NCBI RefSeq assembly: GCF_014637725.1
Contig: NZ_BMFC01000003.1
Coordinates: 248,001 to 312,000 of the forward strand
Length of the DNA stretch: 64,000 nucleotides
Reading direction: 5' to 3'
Origin: Marivita lacus
GTDB lineage: Bacteria > Pseudomonadota > Alphaproteobacteria > Rhodobacterales > Rhodobacteraceae
The notes below the pieces were generated by a model. That model was given only the letters and a program-made list of their open reading frames with translations. It did no database searches and was not told the DNA's origin. This document shows positions 36,301 to 45,048 of this stretch, one piece after another. Position 1 is the first letter of the stretch; every line of letters starts with the position of its first letter. The position numbers were made by a program, and so were the translations under genes.

Positions 36301-38847
36301 TCACTTCGAAGCGGGTTCAAGGATGACAGCAGGCAGCATTTCAGCCAATTTTTGCACCAGTTCATTCTTGCGAAAGGGCTTGCGCAGAAAGCCGATGCGC
36401 GGGTCGAGCTGTTCGTCAGGCGCGACGAACACTTCAGCATGGCCGGAAACCAGCAACACTGGAAGGCCCGGGCGTTCCTCGATCATCATTTCGGCCAGTT
36501 GCCGACCGCTGACCATGCCTGGCATGACCACGTCGGAGATCAGAAGGTCGAACGGTTCGCCGGCGCGGAGCCGGGCAAGGGCCCTTGTGGCTCGGGGCTC
36601 GGCCTCGACCTCGTATCCCAGGGACTTGACGATCATGCTGAGATACTCCCGCACCTGGTCCTCATCATCGACCACAAGAATGCGCCCGCGTGTTGCGGAT
36701 TTCCGGACTGCGGGCTCGATCTCTGGCTCGACGTGGTCCTTGACCGGCCAGGCATGACTCGGCAGCAGCAACTCGACCGTGGTGCCCATGCCCACGGCAC
36801 TTTGAATGCGAACTTGTCCACCGGACTGGTGAACGAAACCATGGACCATGCTGAGGCCCAACCCGCTTCCTGCGCCGACAGGCTTTGTGGTGAAGTAAGG
36901 CTCGAAGACCCGAGCCAGCGTTTCGCCATCCATCCCTTCACCGGTGTCCGAGACAACCACGCGCACGTATTCGCCGGGCTCAGGCTCATCGGGAGTGGTT
37001 GACCGGGGCAATGAAACCGTGCTGGTCGCGATGTGGAGAAGGCCGCCTTCGGGCATCGCATGGCGCGCATTCACGCAAAGATTGAGCAGCGCGCTTTCGA
37101 ACATCGGCCGATCGATATGCACCGCGCCAAGGTTCCCAGCCAACTCCAGCTCCAGCGTGATCGCAGGGGTTATCGAGCGTTCGACCAGCATTTGCATGCC
37201 TTTGACGATTTCATTCGCGTCGAAGACGCCGGGCAAGAGTGGCTGTTTGCGCGCGAAGGCAAGCAGGCGCTGTGTCAACTCTGCGGCGCGTTCCGAGGCG
37301 ATGATGATCTGCCCGGCCATGGTCGCGCTTGGTTGGTCGGCAGGCAGCGTGTCGGTCAGTATTTCGGCATTGCCGAGGATCACGGTAAGAAGGTTGTTGA
37401 AATCATGCGCGATCCCACCGGTTAGCTGACCCACCGCATCGAGCCGCTGCGACTGGCGCAGCTGAGCCTCGAGAGCCTTCTGCTGGGACAGATCGATGAT
37501 GTTCCCGATCGCTCGAACAGGCTCGCCATTGTCATTGCGCAGAATGCTCCCCCGTTCACGCACAGGGACATATGCGCCATCGGGCCTGCGAAGCCGATAC
37601 TCGACCTCCCAGGAATCGTGACCGCACCGGATCGCTTGCTCGATCCGGCCAAAGATTTGATTGCGGTCATCGGGATGAACGCTTTCAACCCATGCTGTGC
37701 ATGGGACTTCATGGTTCCCGGGCGGGTAGTCAGGAAGCCAGAAGGAAGCGTTGTTGACCCAGGTCTTGTCAGTGGCGAGATCGCGATCGAAAATGAAATC
37801 GCTCGAGGCTTGCGCCACATGACGAAACCGTTCCTCGACGCGGCGCTCCTCGGTAACGTCCCGAAAAAAGATCGTCAGCTTTTCGGGCACTGGATGAGCA
37901 TGAACTTCGAGCCAGCTGCCCAGTTTTGCACAATACAGATCGGTTTTCTCCGGGGCCTGTCGCTCAATCACTCTGCGAAAGAGAGTATCGAATTTGCCAC
38001 CCACCAAATCCGGAAGCAGTTCCCAAAAAGAAATGCCAAGAAACTCTCGACCAGAGAAAAAGAAATTGATGGCGTTCTGGTTTGCATAGGTAACCCGGCA
38101 ATCCGTATCCATGGTCAACACGCTGTCTGTCGTGATGGCCAGCACTGTTGAGAGTTCCGCCTCGCTTTCCGCAAGTTGTCTGGCGGCACCCGCGATGGCA
38201 GCGTTGCCCCGCACCAGAGAGCGATTTTGCCAGATCGTGACCAGCAAAAGGATCAACCCGGTCGCGAATAGGAAACCGTTAAGCACTTTCTGGGTGGTCT
38301 GCTTGGTGCGCAAATCGTCCCTCGCCTGTGTCATCGCAGTGAGGTTGTGCGCCAAGGCGCGCAGGCCCACCCGGTCGAAAGCATCCCTTATCGCGCCAGC
38401 CTGTTCGACGGCGCCAGCTATGGCGCCAGCTCGGTCAAGCACCTCTGCCGCTGGGCGCGCATCGCGCAGGTACAGCAGCGTTTTGCCAAGGCTGTCCATA
38501 TCCGCCACAAGCGTGGCGTATTGGCCCACGAGGCGCGGTTCCTCGCCGATGAACTGGCCGAAGTCGCTGTTGCCCCAGCTCCTGATCCGGCTCAGCAGAA
38601 TCTGGTGCCATAAGATAGCGGCCTCGAGGCTGGGTTGGTCGTCCGACAACGCAAGCTGTGTGACGCGCAGTTCCATCTCGGCAGCTTCGCTACGGCCCTG
38701 GAAGGCTGATGTCGCCCAATCGTATTGCGTCACCCGGTCGAGGGCGGCTTGCGAAACCCCGACTGAATGGGAAAAGGCCAACGCCCCAACGAACAAGAGG
38801 ATGCCTGTGGTCACGGCGAACCACCGAAAGCTCTCAAGGTGCTTCAC
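36301..38847 (-). CDS. Hybrid sensor histidine kinase with two PAS domains and a receiver
   Basis: The 848-residue kinase has an N-terminal TM segment (about 9-30), a helical periplasmic sensor region to about 185, a second TM (about 190-208), two PAS domains (about 225-335 and 345-460), a HisKA domain with phospho-acceptor His481 in GGIAHDFNNLL, a HATPase domain (LCVNARHAMP, VSDTGEGM, GSGLGLSMVHGF) and a C-terminal receiver with phospho-acceptor Asp772 (LLISDVVMPG). There is no HPt domain, so phosphate must pass to a separate partner. It starts 22 bases after a small exported protein gene, which may provide the signal. No DNA-binding regulator is adjacent. Confidence 0.92.
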   Translation of the reverse strand: MKHLESFRWFAVTTGILLFVGALAFSHSVGVSQAALDRVTQYDWATSAFQGRSEAAEMELRVTQLALSDDQPSLEAAILWHQILLSRIRSWGNSDFGQFIGEEPRLVGQYATLVADMDSLGKTLLYLRDARPAAEVLDRAGAIAGAVEQAGAIRDAFDRVGLRALAHNLTAMTQARDDLRTKQTTQKVLNGFLFATGLILLLVTIWQNRSLVRGNAAIAGAARQLAESEAELSTVLAITTDSVLTMDTDCRVTYANQNAINFFFSGREFLGISFWELLPDLVGGKFDTLFRRVIERQAPEKTDLYCAKLGSWLEVHAHPVPEKLTIFFRDVTEERRVEERFRHVAQASSDFIFDRDLATDKTWVNNASFWLPDYPPGNHEVPCTAWVESVHPDDRNQIFGRIEQAIRCGHDSWEVEYRLRRPDGAYVPVRERGSILRNDNGEPVRAIGNIIDLSQQKALEAQLRQSQRLDAVGQLTGGIAHDFNNLLTVILGNAEILTDTLPADQPSATMAGQIIIASERAAELTQRLLAFARKQPLLPGVFDANEIVKGMQMLVERSITPAITLELELAGNLGAVHIDRPMFESALLNLCVNARHAMPEGGLLHIATSTVSLPRSTTPDEPEPGEYVRVVVSDTGEGMDGETLARVFEPYFTTKPVGAGSGLGLSMVHGFVHQSGGQVRIQSAVGMGTTVELLLPSHAWPVKDHVEPEIEPAVRKSATRGRILVVDDEDQVREYLSMIVKSLGYEVEAEPRATRALARLRAGEPFDLLISDVVMPGMVSGRQLAEMMIEERPGLPVLLVSGHAEVFVAPDEQLDPRIGFLRKPFRKNELVQKLAEMLPAVILEPASK

Positions 38848-38869
38848 GACGCGATGTCGCTTCCAGTGT

Positions 38870-39349
38870 TCATTCGATCCCGATGGTGTGGATTTGCCAG
38901 ACGGAACGGGAGTAGAAGAGCGCGTTGCGGGCTTCCTCCATGTCGTCGTATGGGAAAACGATGAACAGAGGCCCCTTGTCGGCGATGCTCATGTAGTCGC
39001 CGTTCGTCTTGAAGGCCAAGATCGCATCGAAGTCGATCAGGTCCGACAGGGGAATGTCCATATTGTAGTTGTTCAGGGCCTGAACATAGGCCGTCGTGCC
39101 CTGCGCTCCTACGGCTTCGAGGAAGCGCGCCATGGGAACGCCCTCGAAGGTCGTCTGGCCATCATGCCAGGGAGTGGTTGTCACGATGCTGGCGCTGCCC
39201 ATGGCCTCGATCTGTGCCAGCGACAGGTTGATCTCGGCGCCGGTCACATTGCCGGTGACAGCGAGGATCGTGTCGCTCGCACTGGCAGGCGACGCGAAGC
39301 CAAGAAAAAGTGAAGCCGCAACTGAGGCAGCAAGACGGCGAATGGTCAT
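38870..39349 (-). CDS. Exported protein with molybdopterin-oxidoreductase-like fold (COG3915 type)
   Basis: The 159-residue product has a clear signal peptide (about residues 1-24, ending SPASA) and then a short domain resembling the sulfite-oxidase/YedY fold, with VTGNVTGAEINLSLAQIEAMG, the TPWHDGQTTFEGVPMARFLEAVG block and PYDDMEEARNALFYSRSVWQI. The cofactor-ligating cysteine of true molybdoenzymes is absent, so it probably does not bind molybdopterin and may instead bind a ligand. The ATG at 39349 follows TTGGGAGGGC. The close link to the hybrid kinase (22 bases) suggests a periplasmic input protein. An enzymatic role cannot be excluded. Confidence 0.75.
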   Translation of the reverse strand: MTIRRLAASVAASLFLGFASPASASDTILAVTGNVTGAEINLSLAQIEAMGSASIVTTTPWHDGQTTFEGVPMARFLEAVGAQGTTAYVQALNNYNMDIPLSDLIDFDAILAFKTNGDYMSIADKGPLFIVFPYDDMEEARNALFYSRSVWQIHTIGIE

Positions 39350-39753
39350 ATGCCCTCCCAAGGCACAGTTAACGCCGTGTGGTGCCGCATCCAGCAGACC
39401 TGCGACAGCTGGCCATATGGCCAGTGCCCAATCGCCGTCACCTAACCCAATGGACAGTAATTTCGGCAATTTTCGGTGAGGGTCTTCGCTGATTTCGTCA
39501 AGGGCGCTACCCTGAGCCCAAGCCCATGGTCGATGTGGCAGAATGGTGGGATGCCAGTCAACATGCTGGCACACTGATCAGGAGCGCTTTACCCGCACCC
39601 CCTCATCGCCGAAGCGCGGGTCTCGTTGATCCGGCCAGCCCCGAGGAGCCTCAATTCCGTTGACAGACAGGCCTGCAGGGCGCTAACGCGCTGTCACGCA
39701 CCGGCAAACCGGTGCGGCGTGTCGCCTGTCGCGTGGTCTGCTGCTGCAGACAA
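39350..39753. other. 404-base divergent intergenic region with palindromes
   Basis: No gene is seen here. It holds a perfect 16-bp palindrome CTGGCCATATGGCCAG at 39409-39424, a hairpin TGCCAG/CTGGCA at 39553-39572, a possible -35 box TTGACA at 39660 with only a weak -10, and a GC-rich hairpin (CGCACCGG, CAAA, CCGGTGCG) near 39695. The first palindrome lies 60 bases before the exported-protein/kinase operon and could be an operator. Confidence 0.6.
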
Positions 39754-40740
39754 ATGAGCGGGCCTTTTGGACAGACGGGAATGGTGGCAAATCTGTTTGC
39801 ATCCGGCGATCTGCATGCCGACAGGCGTGCCGAATTCGCCGAGACGCTGGCGCATCTGGAGGATCTCGATGCGGCGGTGGACGTGTTGCGCGGGGCGTTG
39901 GAGATTGTGCCCAAATGGGGCGCGGGGTGGTTTCGTCTTGGGGAATATCTTGAACGCGCAGGCGATCTGCCGGGTGCTGCGCAGGCTTGGGGCCGGGCGG
40001 TCGAGGTACAGCCCGACGATCCCTTCGGGGCGGGGCTGCGCCGTGACCTGCTGCGTGATCAGCCCCTGAGCGACACGATGCCACCCGCCTTTGTCGAACG
40101 GCTGTTCGATCAATACGCGCCCCGCTTTGAGGCGTCGCTGCTCGAAGGTCTGGATTACCAGGGACCGCAGATCATCGCCGAGGCGCTGGAGCGCACCACG
40201 GGCCTGCCGGTTGCCCATGCGCTCGATCTCGGATGCGGCACCGGGCTGATCGGACCCGTGCTGCGGCCTCATTGCGGACATCTGACCGGGATCGACCTGT
40301 CGCAGGCGATGCTGGCCGAAGCGCAGGCCAAGGGGCTCTATGACCGGCTCGACAAGGGCGATATCCAGGAGCTTCCGATCGGTAACGCGCAATATGGGCT
40401 GATCGTCGCGTCGGACGTGTTCAACTACCTTGGTGCGCTGGAACGGATCATCGGCTGGTGCGCGGCCAGCCTATCCCCTGGCGGCACGTTGATCTTTACC
40501 GTCGAACAGGCCGAAGGACGCGATGTGACGCTGCGCGAGACCCGTCGTTTTGCCCACGGGCGCGCCTATGTCAGCGACTTGCTAAAGGTGGCGGGGTTTG
40601 GCCCGGTCACGATCGTGGACGTGGTTCTGCGGCAGGATCGGGGTGCGGATGTCACCGGGTTTTGTGTCATTGCCGAGGCTGCAAAAGCGGCCCGTCGGCA
40701 TCAGGGCGACGGCGAGGCGCAGCTTCCTGCGGATGCCTGA
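39754..40740 (+). CDS. TPR-containing class I SAM methyltransferase
   Basis: The 328-residue protein has an N-terminal TPR-like helical region (about residues 10-95: RRAEFAETLAHLEDLDAAVDV and later WFRLGEYLERAGDLPGAAQA, cited in part) followed by a SAM-binding methyltransferase domain with motif I LDLGCGTGLIGPVL. It ends with an Ala-rich, charged tail. Family members methylate small molecules or proteins; the substrate is unknown. The start is uncertain: ATG at 39754 has only a weak ribosome site, and ATG at 39781 would remove nine residues. It precedes trigger factor on the same strand with a separate promoter between. Confidence 0.82.
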   Translation: MSGPFGQTGMVANLFASGDLHADRRAEFAETLAHLEDLDAAVDVLRGALEIVPKWGAGWFRLGEYLERAGDLPGAAQAWGRAVEVQPDDPFGAGLRRDLLRDQPLSDTMPPAFVERLFDQYAPRFEASLLEGLDYQGPQIIAEALERTTGLPVAHALDLGCGTGLIGPVLRPHCGHLTGIDLSQAMLAEAQAKGLYDRLDKGDIQELPIGNAQYGLIVASDVFNYLGALERIIGWCAASLSPGGTLIFTVEQAEGRDVTLRETRRFAHGRAYVSDLLKVAGFGPVTIVDVVLRQDRGADVTGFCVIAEAAKAARRHQGDGEAQLPADA

Positions 40741-40760
40741 TCGCGCGGCTGTATTTCCGC

Positions 40761-40789
40761 TTGCACCGGCCTGAAGGCCCCACTAAGAG
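40761..40789 (+). promoter_or_regulatory. Putative promoter of the trigger factor gene
   Basis: TTGCAC (40761-40766), a 17-base spacer and TAAGAG (40784-40789) give a reasonable sigma-70 promoter. Transcription would start near 40796, leaving a leader of about 54 bases that contains the hairpin at 40806-40825. Confidence 0.45.
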
Positions 40790-40805
40790 GCGGTGGATTT
40801 TGACC

Positions 40806-40825
40806 GCCGCGGACGCCTCCGCGGC
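40806..40825 (+). promoter_or_regulatory. Stable hairpin in the trigger factor leader
   Basis: GCCGCGGA, loop CGCC and TCCGCGGC form a perfect 8-bp GC-rich stem 25 bases before the start codon. It is not followed by T residues, so it is not a terminator. It could influence mRNA stability or act as a temperature-sensitive element for this chaperone; that is only a suggestion. Confidence 0.45.
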
Positions 40826-40849
40826 CCCTATGCAATGGATAAGGACGAC

Positions 40850-42181
40850 ATGCAGGTCACCGAAACCCTCAATGAAGGCCTCAAGCGCAGCTACGCGATC
40901 ACCGTCACGGCGGACGAGCTGGATGCCAAGGTCAATGAAAAGCTCAAGGAAGCGCAGCCCGACATCGAGATGAAGGGCTTCCGCAAAGGCAAGGTGCCGA
41001 TGCCGCTTTTGAAAAAGCAGTTTGGCCAGCGCCTGCTGGGCGAAGCCATGCAGGAAACCATCGACGGCGCGATGGCGCAGCACTTCGAAGACACCGGCGA
41101 CCGTCCGGCGCTCCAGCCCGAGGTCAAGATGACCAATGACGACTGGAAAGAAGGCGACGACATCCAGGTCGACATGTCCTACGAAAAGCTGCCCGAGATG
41201 CCCGAGGTCGATCTGTCGTCGGTGACGCTCGAAAAGCTGGTGGTCAAGGCGGGTGACACCGAGGTTGACGAGGCGCTCAAGAATCTTGCCGAGACCGCGC
41301 AGGAATTCAAGGACCGCAAGAAAGGCTCCAAGTCGAAAGAGGGCGATCAGGTCGTGATCGACTTCCTTGGCAAGGTCGATGGCGAACCGTTCGACGGTGG
41401 CGCTGCCGAAGACTACCCGCTGGTGCTGGGCTCGGGATCGTTCATTCCCGGCTTCGAGGACCAGCTTGTCGGCGTCAAGGTCGATGACGAAAAGAACGTC
41501 GAGGTCAAATTCCCCGAGGAATACGGCGCGGAAAACCTGGCCGGCAAGGACGCGGTGTTCGAATGCACCGTGAAGGCCGTCAAGGAGCCCGTTGCAGCCG
41601 AGATCAATGACGAATTGGCCACCAAGTTCGGTGCCGAGGATCTGGCTGCGCTGAAGGCGCAGATCGCCGAGCGTCTGGAAGTCGAATATGCCGGTGCCGC
41701 CCGTCAGGTCATGAAGCGCGCGCTGCTGGACCAGTTGGACGAGAAGGTGTCGGTCGACCTGCCACCCTCACTGGTCGAGGCCGAGGCCAACCAGATCGCG
41801 CATCAGCTGTGGCACGAGGAAAACCCGGAGGTGCAGGGTCACGACCACCCCGAGATCACCCCGACCGAAGAGCACACCAAGCTCGCAGAGCGCCGCGTGA
41901 AGCTGGGCCTGTTGCTGGCCGAGCTGGGCCAGAAGGCAGAGGTCACAGTGACCGATGCCGAGATGACCCAGGCGATCATGAACCAGGCGCGCCAGTATCC
42001 GGGCCAGGAACGTGCGTTCTTTGATTTCGTCCGCCAGAACCAGCAGATGCAGCAACAGCTGCGCGCGCCGATCTTCGAGGACAAGGTCGTCGATCACATC
42101 GCCGAACAGGCGACCGTGACCGAAAAGGAAGTGTCCAAGGACGATCTTGAAAAGGCCGTCGAGGCGCTTGACGACGAATAA
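40850..42181 (+). CDS. tig: Trigger factor, ribosome-associated chaperone
   Basis: The 443-residue chaperone binds nascent chains at the ribosome exit. The N-terminal ribosome-binding signature is present as [17 protein letters not shown] at about residues 42-58; the PPIase (FKBP) domain is at about 155-245 ([36 protein letters not shown]); and the C-terminal arm domain follows, ending in acidic residues. Length is typical. The ATG at 40850 follows AAGGACGAC. The upstream open frame without a ribosome site is rejected. A terminator lies 24 bases after the stop. Confidence 0.97.
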   Translation: MQVTETLNEGLKRSYAITVTADELDAKVNEKLKEAQPDIEMKGFRKGKVPMPLLKKQFGQRLLGEAMQETIDGAMAQHFEDTGDRPALQPEVKMTNDDWKEGDDIQVDMSYEKLPEMPEVDLSSVTLEKLVVKAGDTEVDEALKNLAETAQEFKDRKKGSKSKEGDQVVIDFLGKVDGEPFDGGAAEDYPLVLGSGSFIPGFEDQLVGVKVDDEKNVEVKFPEEYGAENLAGKDAVFECTVKAVKEPVAAEINDELATKFGAEDLAALKAQIAERLEVEYAGAARQVMKRALLDQLDEKVSVDLPPSLVEAEANQIAHQLWHEENPEVQGHDHPEITPTEEHTKLAERRVKLGLLLAELGQKAEVTVTDAEMTQAIMNQARQYPGQERAFFDFVRQNQQMQQQLRAPIFEDKVVDHIAEQATVTEKEVSKDDLEKAVEALDDE

Positions 42182-42204
42182 ACCCATCCGGGTACAGACA
42201 AGAG

Positions 42205-42233
42205 AAAGGCCATCCATTCGGGCGGCCTTTTTC
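42205..42233 (+). terminator. Intrinsic terminator after tig
   Basis: AAAGGCC and GGCCTTT flank a 12-base loop and are followed by TTTTTC. The other side is AT-poor, so it mainly acts on the plus strand. Confidence 0.75.
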
Positions 42234-42259
42234 TTTGCGGGTATGTAGAGTAGCCGCCC

Positions 42260-43402
42260 CTAAAGGTGCAGCTCTGCCGAATAGGTGACGTACGGCGCGA
42301 TCTCCTCGGGCAGGGTCGTGATGCCAAGGCCCGGGCTGTCAGGGATCGGGAAGGTGCCCCGATCCTCGGCACCGCGCCACGGATCGAACGCATCGCGCAG
42401 CGGATTGGGGTTCACATCGACCTCTAGCAGGCCATCGCCCCCCGCCGCGGCCAGCAGATGCGCCGACGCAATGAGGCCGATCCCGCCTCCCAGGAAATGC
42501 GGGCAATAGCGCAGCCCCGCCTCGCGGATCGCTTGCGCCACTGTCCAGCAGCCGCTGAGTCCGCCCCATTTGGCAATATCGGGTTGCAGGACGCCGAACA
42601 CGCCTGTTCCGATCGCATCGGCGAAACCGTCTGTCCCGGTGATGTTCTCGCCCCCCGCAAGCGGAATCACAGAGTGGTCGGCCAAGTCGCGCCAATCGCC
42701 GGGTGCCGCATCGGCGGGCAGCGGTTCTTCCAGCCAGCCCAAAGGCAGGTCGGCGCAGGTTGTCACAAAGGACTGCGCCTCGGCCAGGCTCCAGGCCTGA
42801 TTGGCATCGGCGCAGAGTGTCTCATTCTGGGCGAGCGTCTGGAACAGACCCGCCAAGAGCCGCGTGTCGCGGGCCATGTCAAAGCCCACCTTGACCTTGA
42901 ACGCCGAAAATCCCGCAGCCCGGCTCAGCGCTATCTGGTCGTCGGCCTGAGCGATGGCGATGCCGCTGGCATAGCAGGGGACGCTGCTCTGCGCATCGGG
43001 GGCAAGGAAACGCGCCACGGACTGACCGGTGCGGCGCGCCTCCAAGTCGGTCATCGCGGTGTCAAGACCGGCGATCACCTGTCGGAACGGCCCCCATTCG
43101 CCGCATTGCAGGGCGCGGATATGGGTCTGCCGCGTCAGGGTCGCAAAAAGATCGGGCGTGTTGTCGAAAGACCGGCCAAGCAGCAGATCACCCATATCCT
43201 CGATCAAAAGGCGCGCGCGGTGCTCGGCCCCGGCGGCGGGCCAGTTGGCAAAGATCTCGCCCCAGCCGAAGGTGCCATCACTGTCCTCGACCCGCACAAA
43301 GACCGCAGGCCGGTTGTGCATGACGCCAAAGGACGTGGCGACCGGTGACGAGACCGGCACGCGGTAGGCGGATACATTTATTCGGGACAGTGTGATGGAC
43401 AT
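42260..43402 (-). CDS. Mandelate racemase/muconate lactonizing enzyme family protein
   Basis: The 380-residue protein belongs to the enolase superfamily. The catalytic KxK pair lies in SAFKVKVG, and the three metal ligands fit Asp in CADANQAWS, Glu in WLEEPLP and Glu in LAGGENITG. The N-terminal capping domain (VPVSSPVATSFGVMHNRPAVFV, partly cited) matches MR-type enzymes. It probably removes a proton alpha to a carboxylate of a sugar acid or related compound; the substrate is not evident, and no sugar-acid genes are nearby. The ATG at 43402 gives the expected N-terminus. It is convergent with tig. Confidence 0.88.
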   Translation of the reverse strand: MSITLSRINVSAYRVPVSSPVATSFGVMHNRPAVFVRVEDSDGTFGWGEIFANWPAAGAEHRARLLIEDMGDLLLGRSFDNTPDLFATLTRQTHIRALQCGEWGPFRQVIAGLDTAMTDLEARRTGQSVARFLAPDAQSSVPCYASGIAIAQADDQIALSRAAGFSAFKVKVGFDMARDTRLLAGLFQTLAQNETLCADANQAWSLAEAQSFVTTCADLPLGWLEEPLPADAAPGDWRDLADHSVIPLAGGENITGTDGFADAIGTGVFGVLQPDIAKWGGLSGCWTVAQAIREAGLRYCPHFLGGGIGLIASAHLLAAAGGDGLLEVDVNPNPLRDAFDPWRGAEDRGTFPIPDSPGLGITTLPEEIAPYVTYSAELHL

Positions 43403-43470
43403 TCCAGCAAGACAGCAGGATGCCGCTGCAAAGGCAAGCGCGTCGTCGCCGGTGGGGTCATGCCGCAACG

Positions 43471-43499
43471 AAAAAGGCCGCACCCGAAAGCGCGGCCTC
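43471..43499 (-). terminator. Intrinsic terminator after rplI
   Basis: On the minus strand GGCCGC and GCGGCC flank a 10-base loop and are followed by five T residues. It lies about 30 bases after the rplI stop and ends the rpsF-rpsR-rplI operon. Confidence 0.75.
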
Positions 43500-43528
43500 T
43501 GTCTCGTTGGGTTGAAACCCGAACGAGA

Positions 43529-44161
43529 TTACTTGTCGTCGTCCTGGTCGTCAGCGTCAGAGCCGCGGCTCTGCGGGCTGTAATCGCCAGAATCGTCGTC
43601 GAGACCGGCTGCGCCGATATCGTCGAACAGCTCCTGGATCTCGAATTCCGCCTGTGCTTCTTCCTCGGCGGCGAGTTCCTGAATGGACTTGCCGGAGGCC
43701 TGAAGTTCGGCTTCCTCGGGCGAACGCGCGACGTTCAGTTCGATGGTCACCATGACTTCGGGGTGCAGGTGCACCTCGACGTCATGCAGGCCAAGAACCT
43801 TGATCGGCTTGCGGATGATGATCTGCTTGCGGTCCAGCGTGAAGCCTTCGGCAGTTGCAACATCAGCCGCGTCACGGGTGGTGACGGAGCCGTAGAGGTT
43901 GCCGCCGTCCGACGCCTGACGAATCACGAGGAACTGCTGGCCGCCAAGACGGTTGGCCATTGCTTCGGCCTCTTTCTTGGTTTCCAGGTTCTGTGCTTCG
44001 AGCTGGGATTTCCGGGTTTCGAACGACGCGATGTTCTCTTTCGAGGCGGTCAGCGCCTTGCCCTGCAGCAGCAGGTAGTTGCGCGCAAAGCCGGGCTTGA
44101 CGTCGACGACGTCGCCCATCTGGCCAAGCTTGGCCACGCGTTCCAGAAGAATGACTTGCAT
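43529..44161 (-). CDS. rplI: 50S ribosomal protein L9 with acidic C-terminal extension
   Basis: The 210-residue protein starts with the L9 signature [31 protein letters not shown] (first half N-terminal rRNA-binding domain, about 1-50), a long connecting helix and the C-terminal domain to about 150. The remaining 60 residues are strongly acidic ([18 protein letters not shown] and [10 protein letters not shown]) and are absent from short L9 proteins such as that of E. coli. Extended tails occur in other alphaproteobacteria. It is the last gene of the rpsF-rpsR-rplI operon, 12 bases after rpsR. Confidence 0.96.
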   Translation of the reverse strand: MQVILLERVAKLGQMGDVVDVKPGFARNYLLLQGKALTASKENIASFETRKSQLEAQNLETKKEAEAMANRLGGQQFLVIRQASDGGNLYGSVTTRDAADVATAEGFTLDRKQIIIRKPIKVLGLHDVEVHLHPEVMVTIELNVARSPEEAELQASGKSIQELAAEEEAQAEFEIQELFDDIGAAGLDDDSGDYSPQSRGSDADDQDDDK

Positions 44162-44173
44162 GTGCGTGTCTCC

Positions 44174-44401
44174 TTACTTCACTGCGTAGGGCAGCAGGGC
44201 GAGAAAGCGGGCGCGCTTGATGGCGCGGGCCAGTTCACGCTGTTTCTTTTGAGACACGGCCGTGATGCGCGACGGCACGATCTTGCCGCGCTCAGAGATG
44301 TAGCGCTGCAGGAGCTTGGTGTCTTTGTAGTCGATCTTGGGTGCGTTGTCGCCCGAGAAGGGGCACACCTTGCGACGGCGGAAAAATGGTTTCGTAGCCA
44401 T
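44174..44401 (-). CDS. rpsR: 30S ribosomal protein S18
   Basis: The 75-residue protein shows the S18 core ([20 protein letters not shown], then [20 protein letters not shown] and the basic C-terminal half). The single cysteine in KVCPFSG places it with the zinc-free C-minus or partial form; a full set of four zinc cysteines is absent. It binds the platform next to S6. It lies between rpsF (25 bases) and rplI (12 bases), the standard order. Confidence 0.97.
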   Translation of the reverse strand: MATKPFFRRRKVCPFSGDNAPKIDYKDTKLLQRYISERGKIVPSRITAVSQKKQRELARAIKRARFLALLPYAVK

Positions 44402-44426
44402 GGATTAGCGTCCTTTCTTCAGGCGA

Positions 44427-44873
44427 TCAATTGCGACGTTCGCGTCGTTCGCCACGATCGCCCCGGTCACCGCGATCACCGCGATCTCCACGGTCGCCGC
44501 GGTCTCCACGATCACCCCGGTCGCCACGATCTCCGCGGTCGCCCCGGTCGTCGCGCTTCTGCATCTGGACCGAAGGGCCCTCTTCATGTGCGTCCACCTT
44601 GATGGTGAGAATGCGCATCACGTCGTCATGCAGTCGCATCAGGCGCTCCATTTCCTGCACGGCTTCCGACGAGGCGTCGGTGCGCAGGTAGGCGTAGTGG
44701 CCCTTGCGGTTCTTGTTGATCTTGTAGGCCATCGTCTTGACGCCCCAGTATTCGTGATCAACCAGCGTGCCGCCGTTGTCCGAAAGAACTGTGCCGAAAT
44801 GTTCGATGAGGCCTTCAGCCTGCGCGCTGGACAAATCCTGACGCGAGATAAAAACATGCTCGTATAGCGGCAT
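44427..44873 (-). CDS. rpsF: 30S ribosomal protein S6 with (DRG)11 tail
   Basis: The 148-residue protein has the S6 ferredoxin-like fold in residues 1-105 (MPLYEHVFISRQDLSSAQAE, VDHEYWGVKTMAYKINKNRKG landmark, YLRTDASSEAVQEMERLMRLH). The C-terminal tail is unusual: after QKRD it has eleven tandem Asp-Arg-Gly units and ends ERRERRN. The tail is encoded by eleven 9-base units at 44451-44549. In E. coli, S6 ends in glutamates added after translation; here an alternately charged tail takes that place. The ATG at 44873 has CGGAG before it; the longer open frame upstream is not S6-like. Confidence 0.96.
   Translation of the reverse strand: MPLYEHVFISRQDLSSAQAEGLIEHFGTVLSDNGGTLVDHEYWGVKTMAYKINKNRKGHYAYLRTDASSEAVQEMERLMRLHDDVMRILTIKVDAHEEGPSVQMQKRDDRGDRGDRGDRGDRGDRGDRGDRGDRGDRGDRGERRERRN
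44451..44549 (-). repeat. Eleven tandem 9-base units inside rpsF
   Basis: Each unit encodes Asp-Arg-Gly. Third positions vary (GAT/GAC, CGC/CGG/CGT, GGA/GGC/GGT), so the protein repeat is preserved while the DNA repeat has diverged. This implies selection on the peptide after an initial slippage expansion. Confidence 0.85.
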
Positions 44874-45048
44874 GTGCACTCCGTTTCTGTTCTGGCGCAT
44901 TTCAAAGGACAGGGTCTGAACCCTTTCGCTCCTGCCCACGAGAGACTGCGCGGTAAAAATCGTCCTGCGAAAGGAAGCCGCCTTATACACGCGATGCACA
45001 TCAGTGCAAGCCCCGGTCGATGCCGGAGAGTGCACGGATGCAAGGGCC

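Noticed and set aside
38870-39349. Functional molybdoenzyme subunit
   Set aside because: The cofactor-binding cysteine and the longer catalytic domain of YedY-type enzymes are missing.
44451-44549. Possible CRISPR-like or minisatellite array
   Set aside because: The units are 9 bases, in frame, and encode the S6 tail. There are no spacers.
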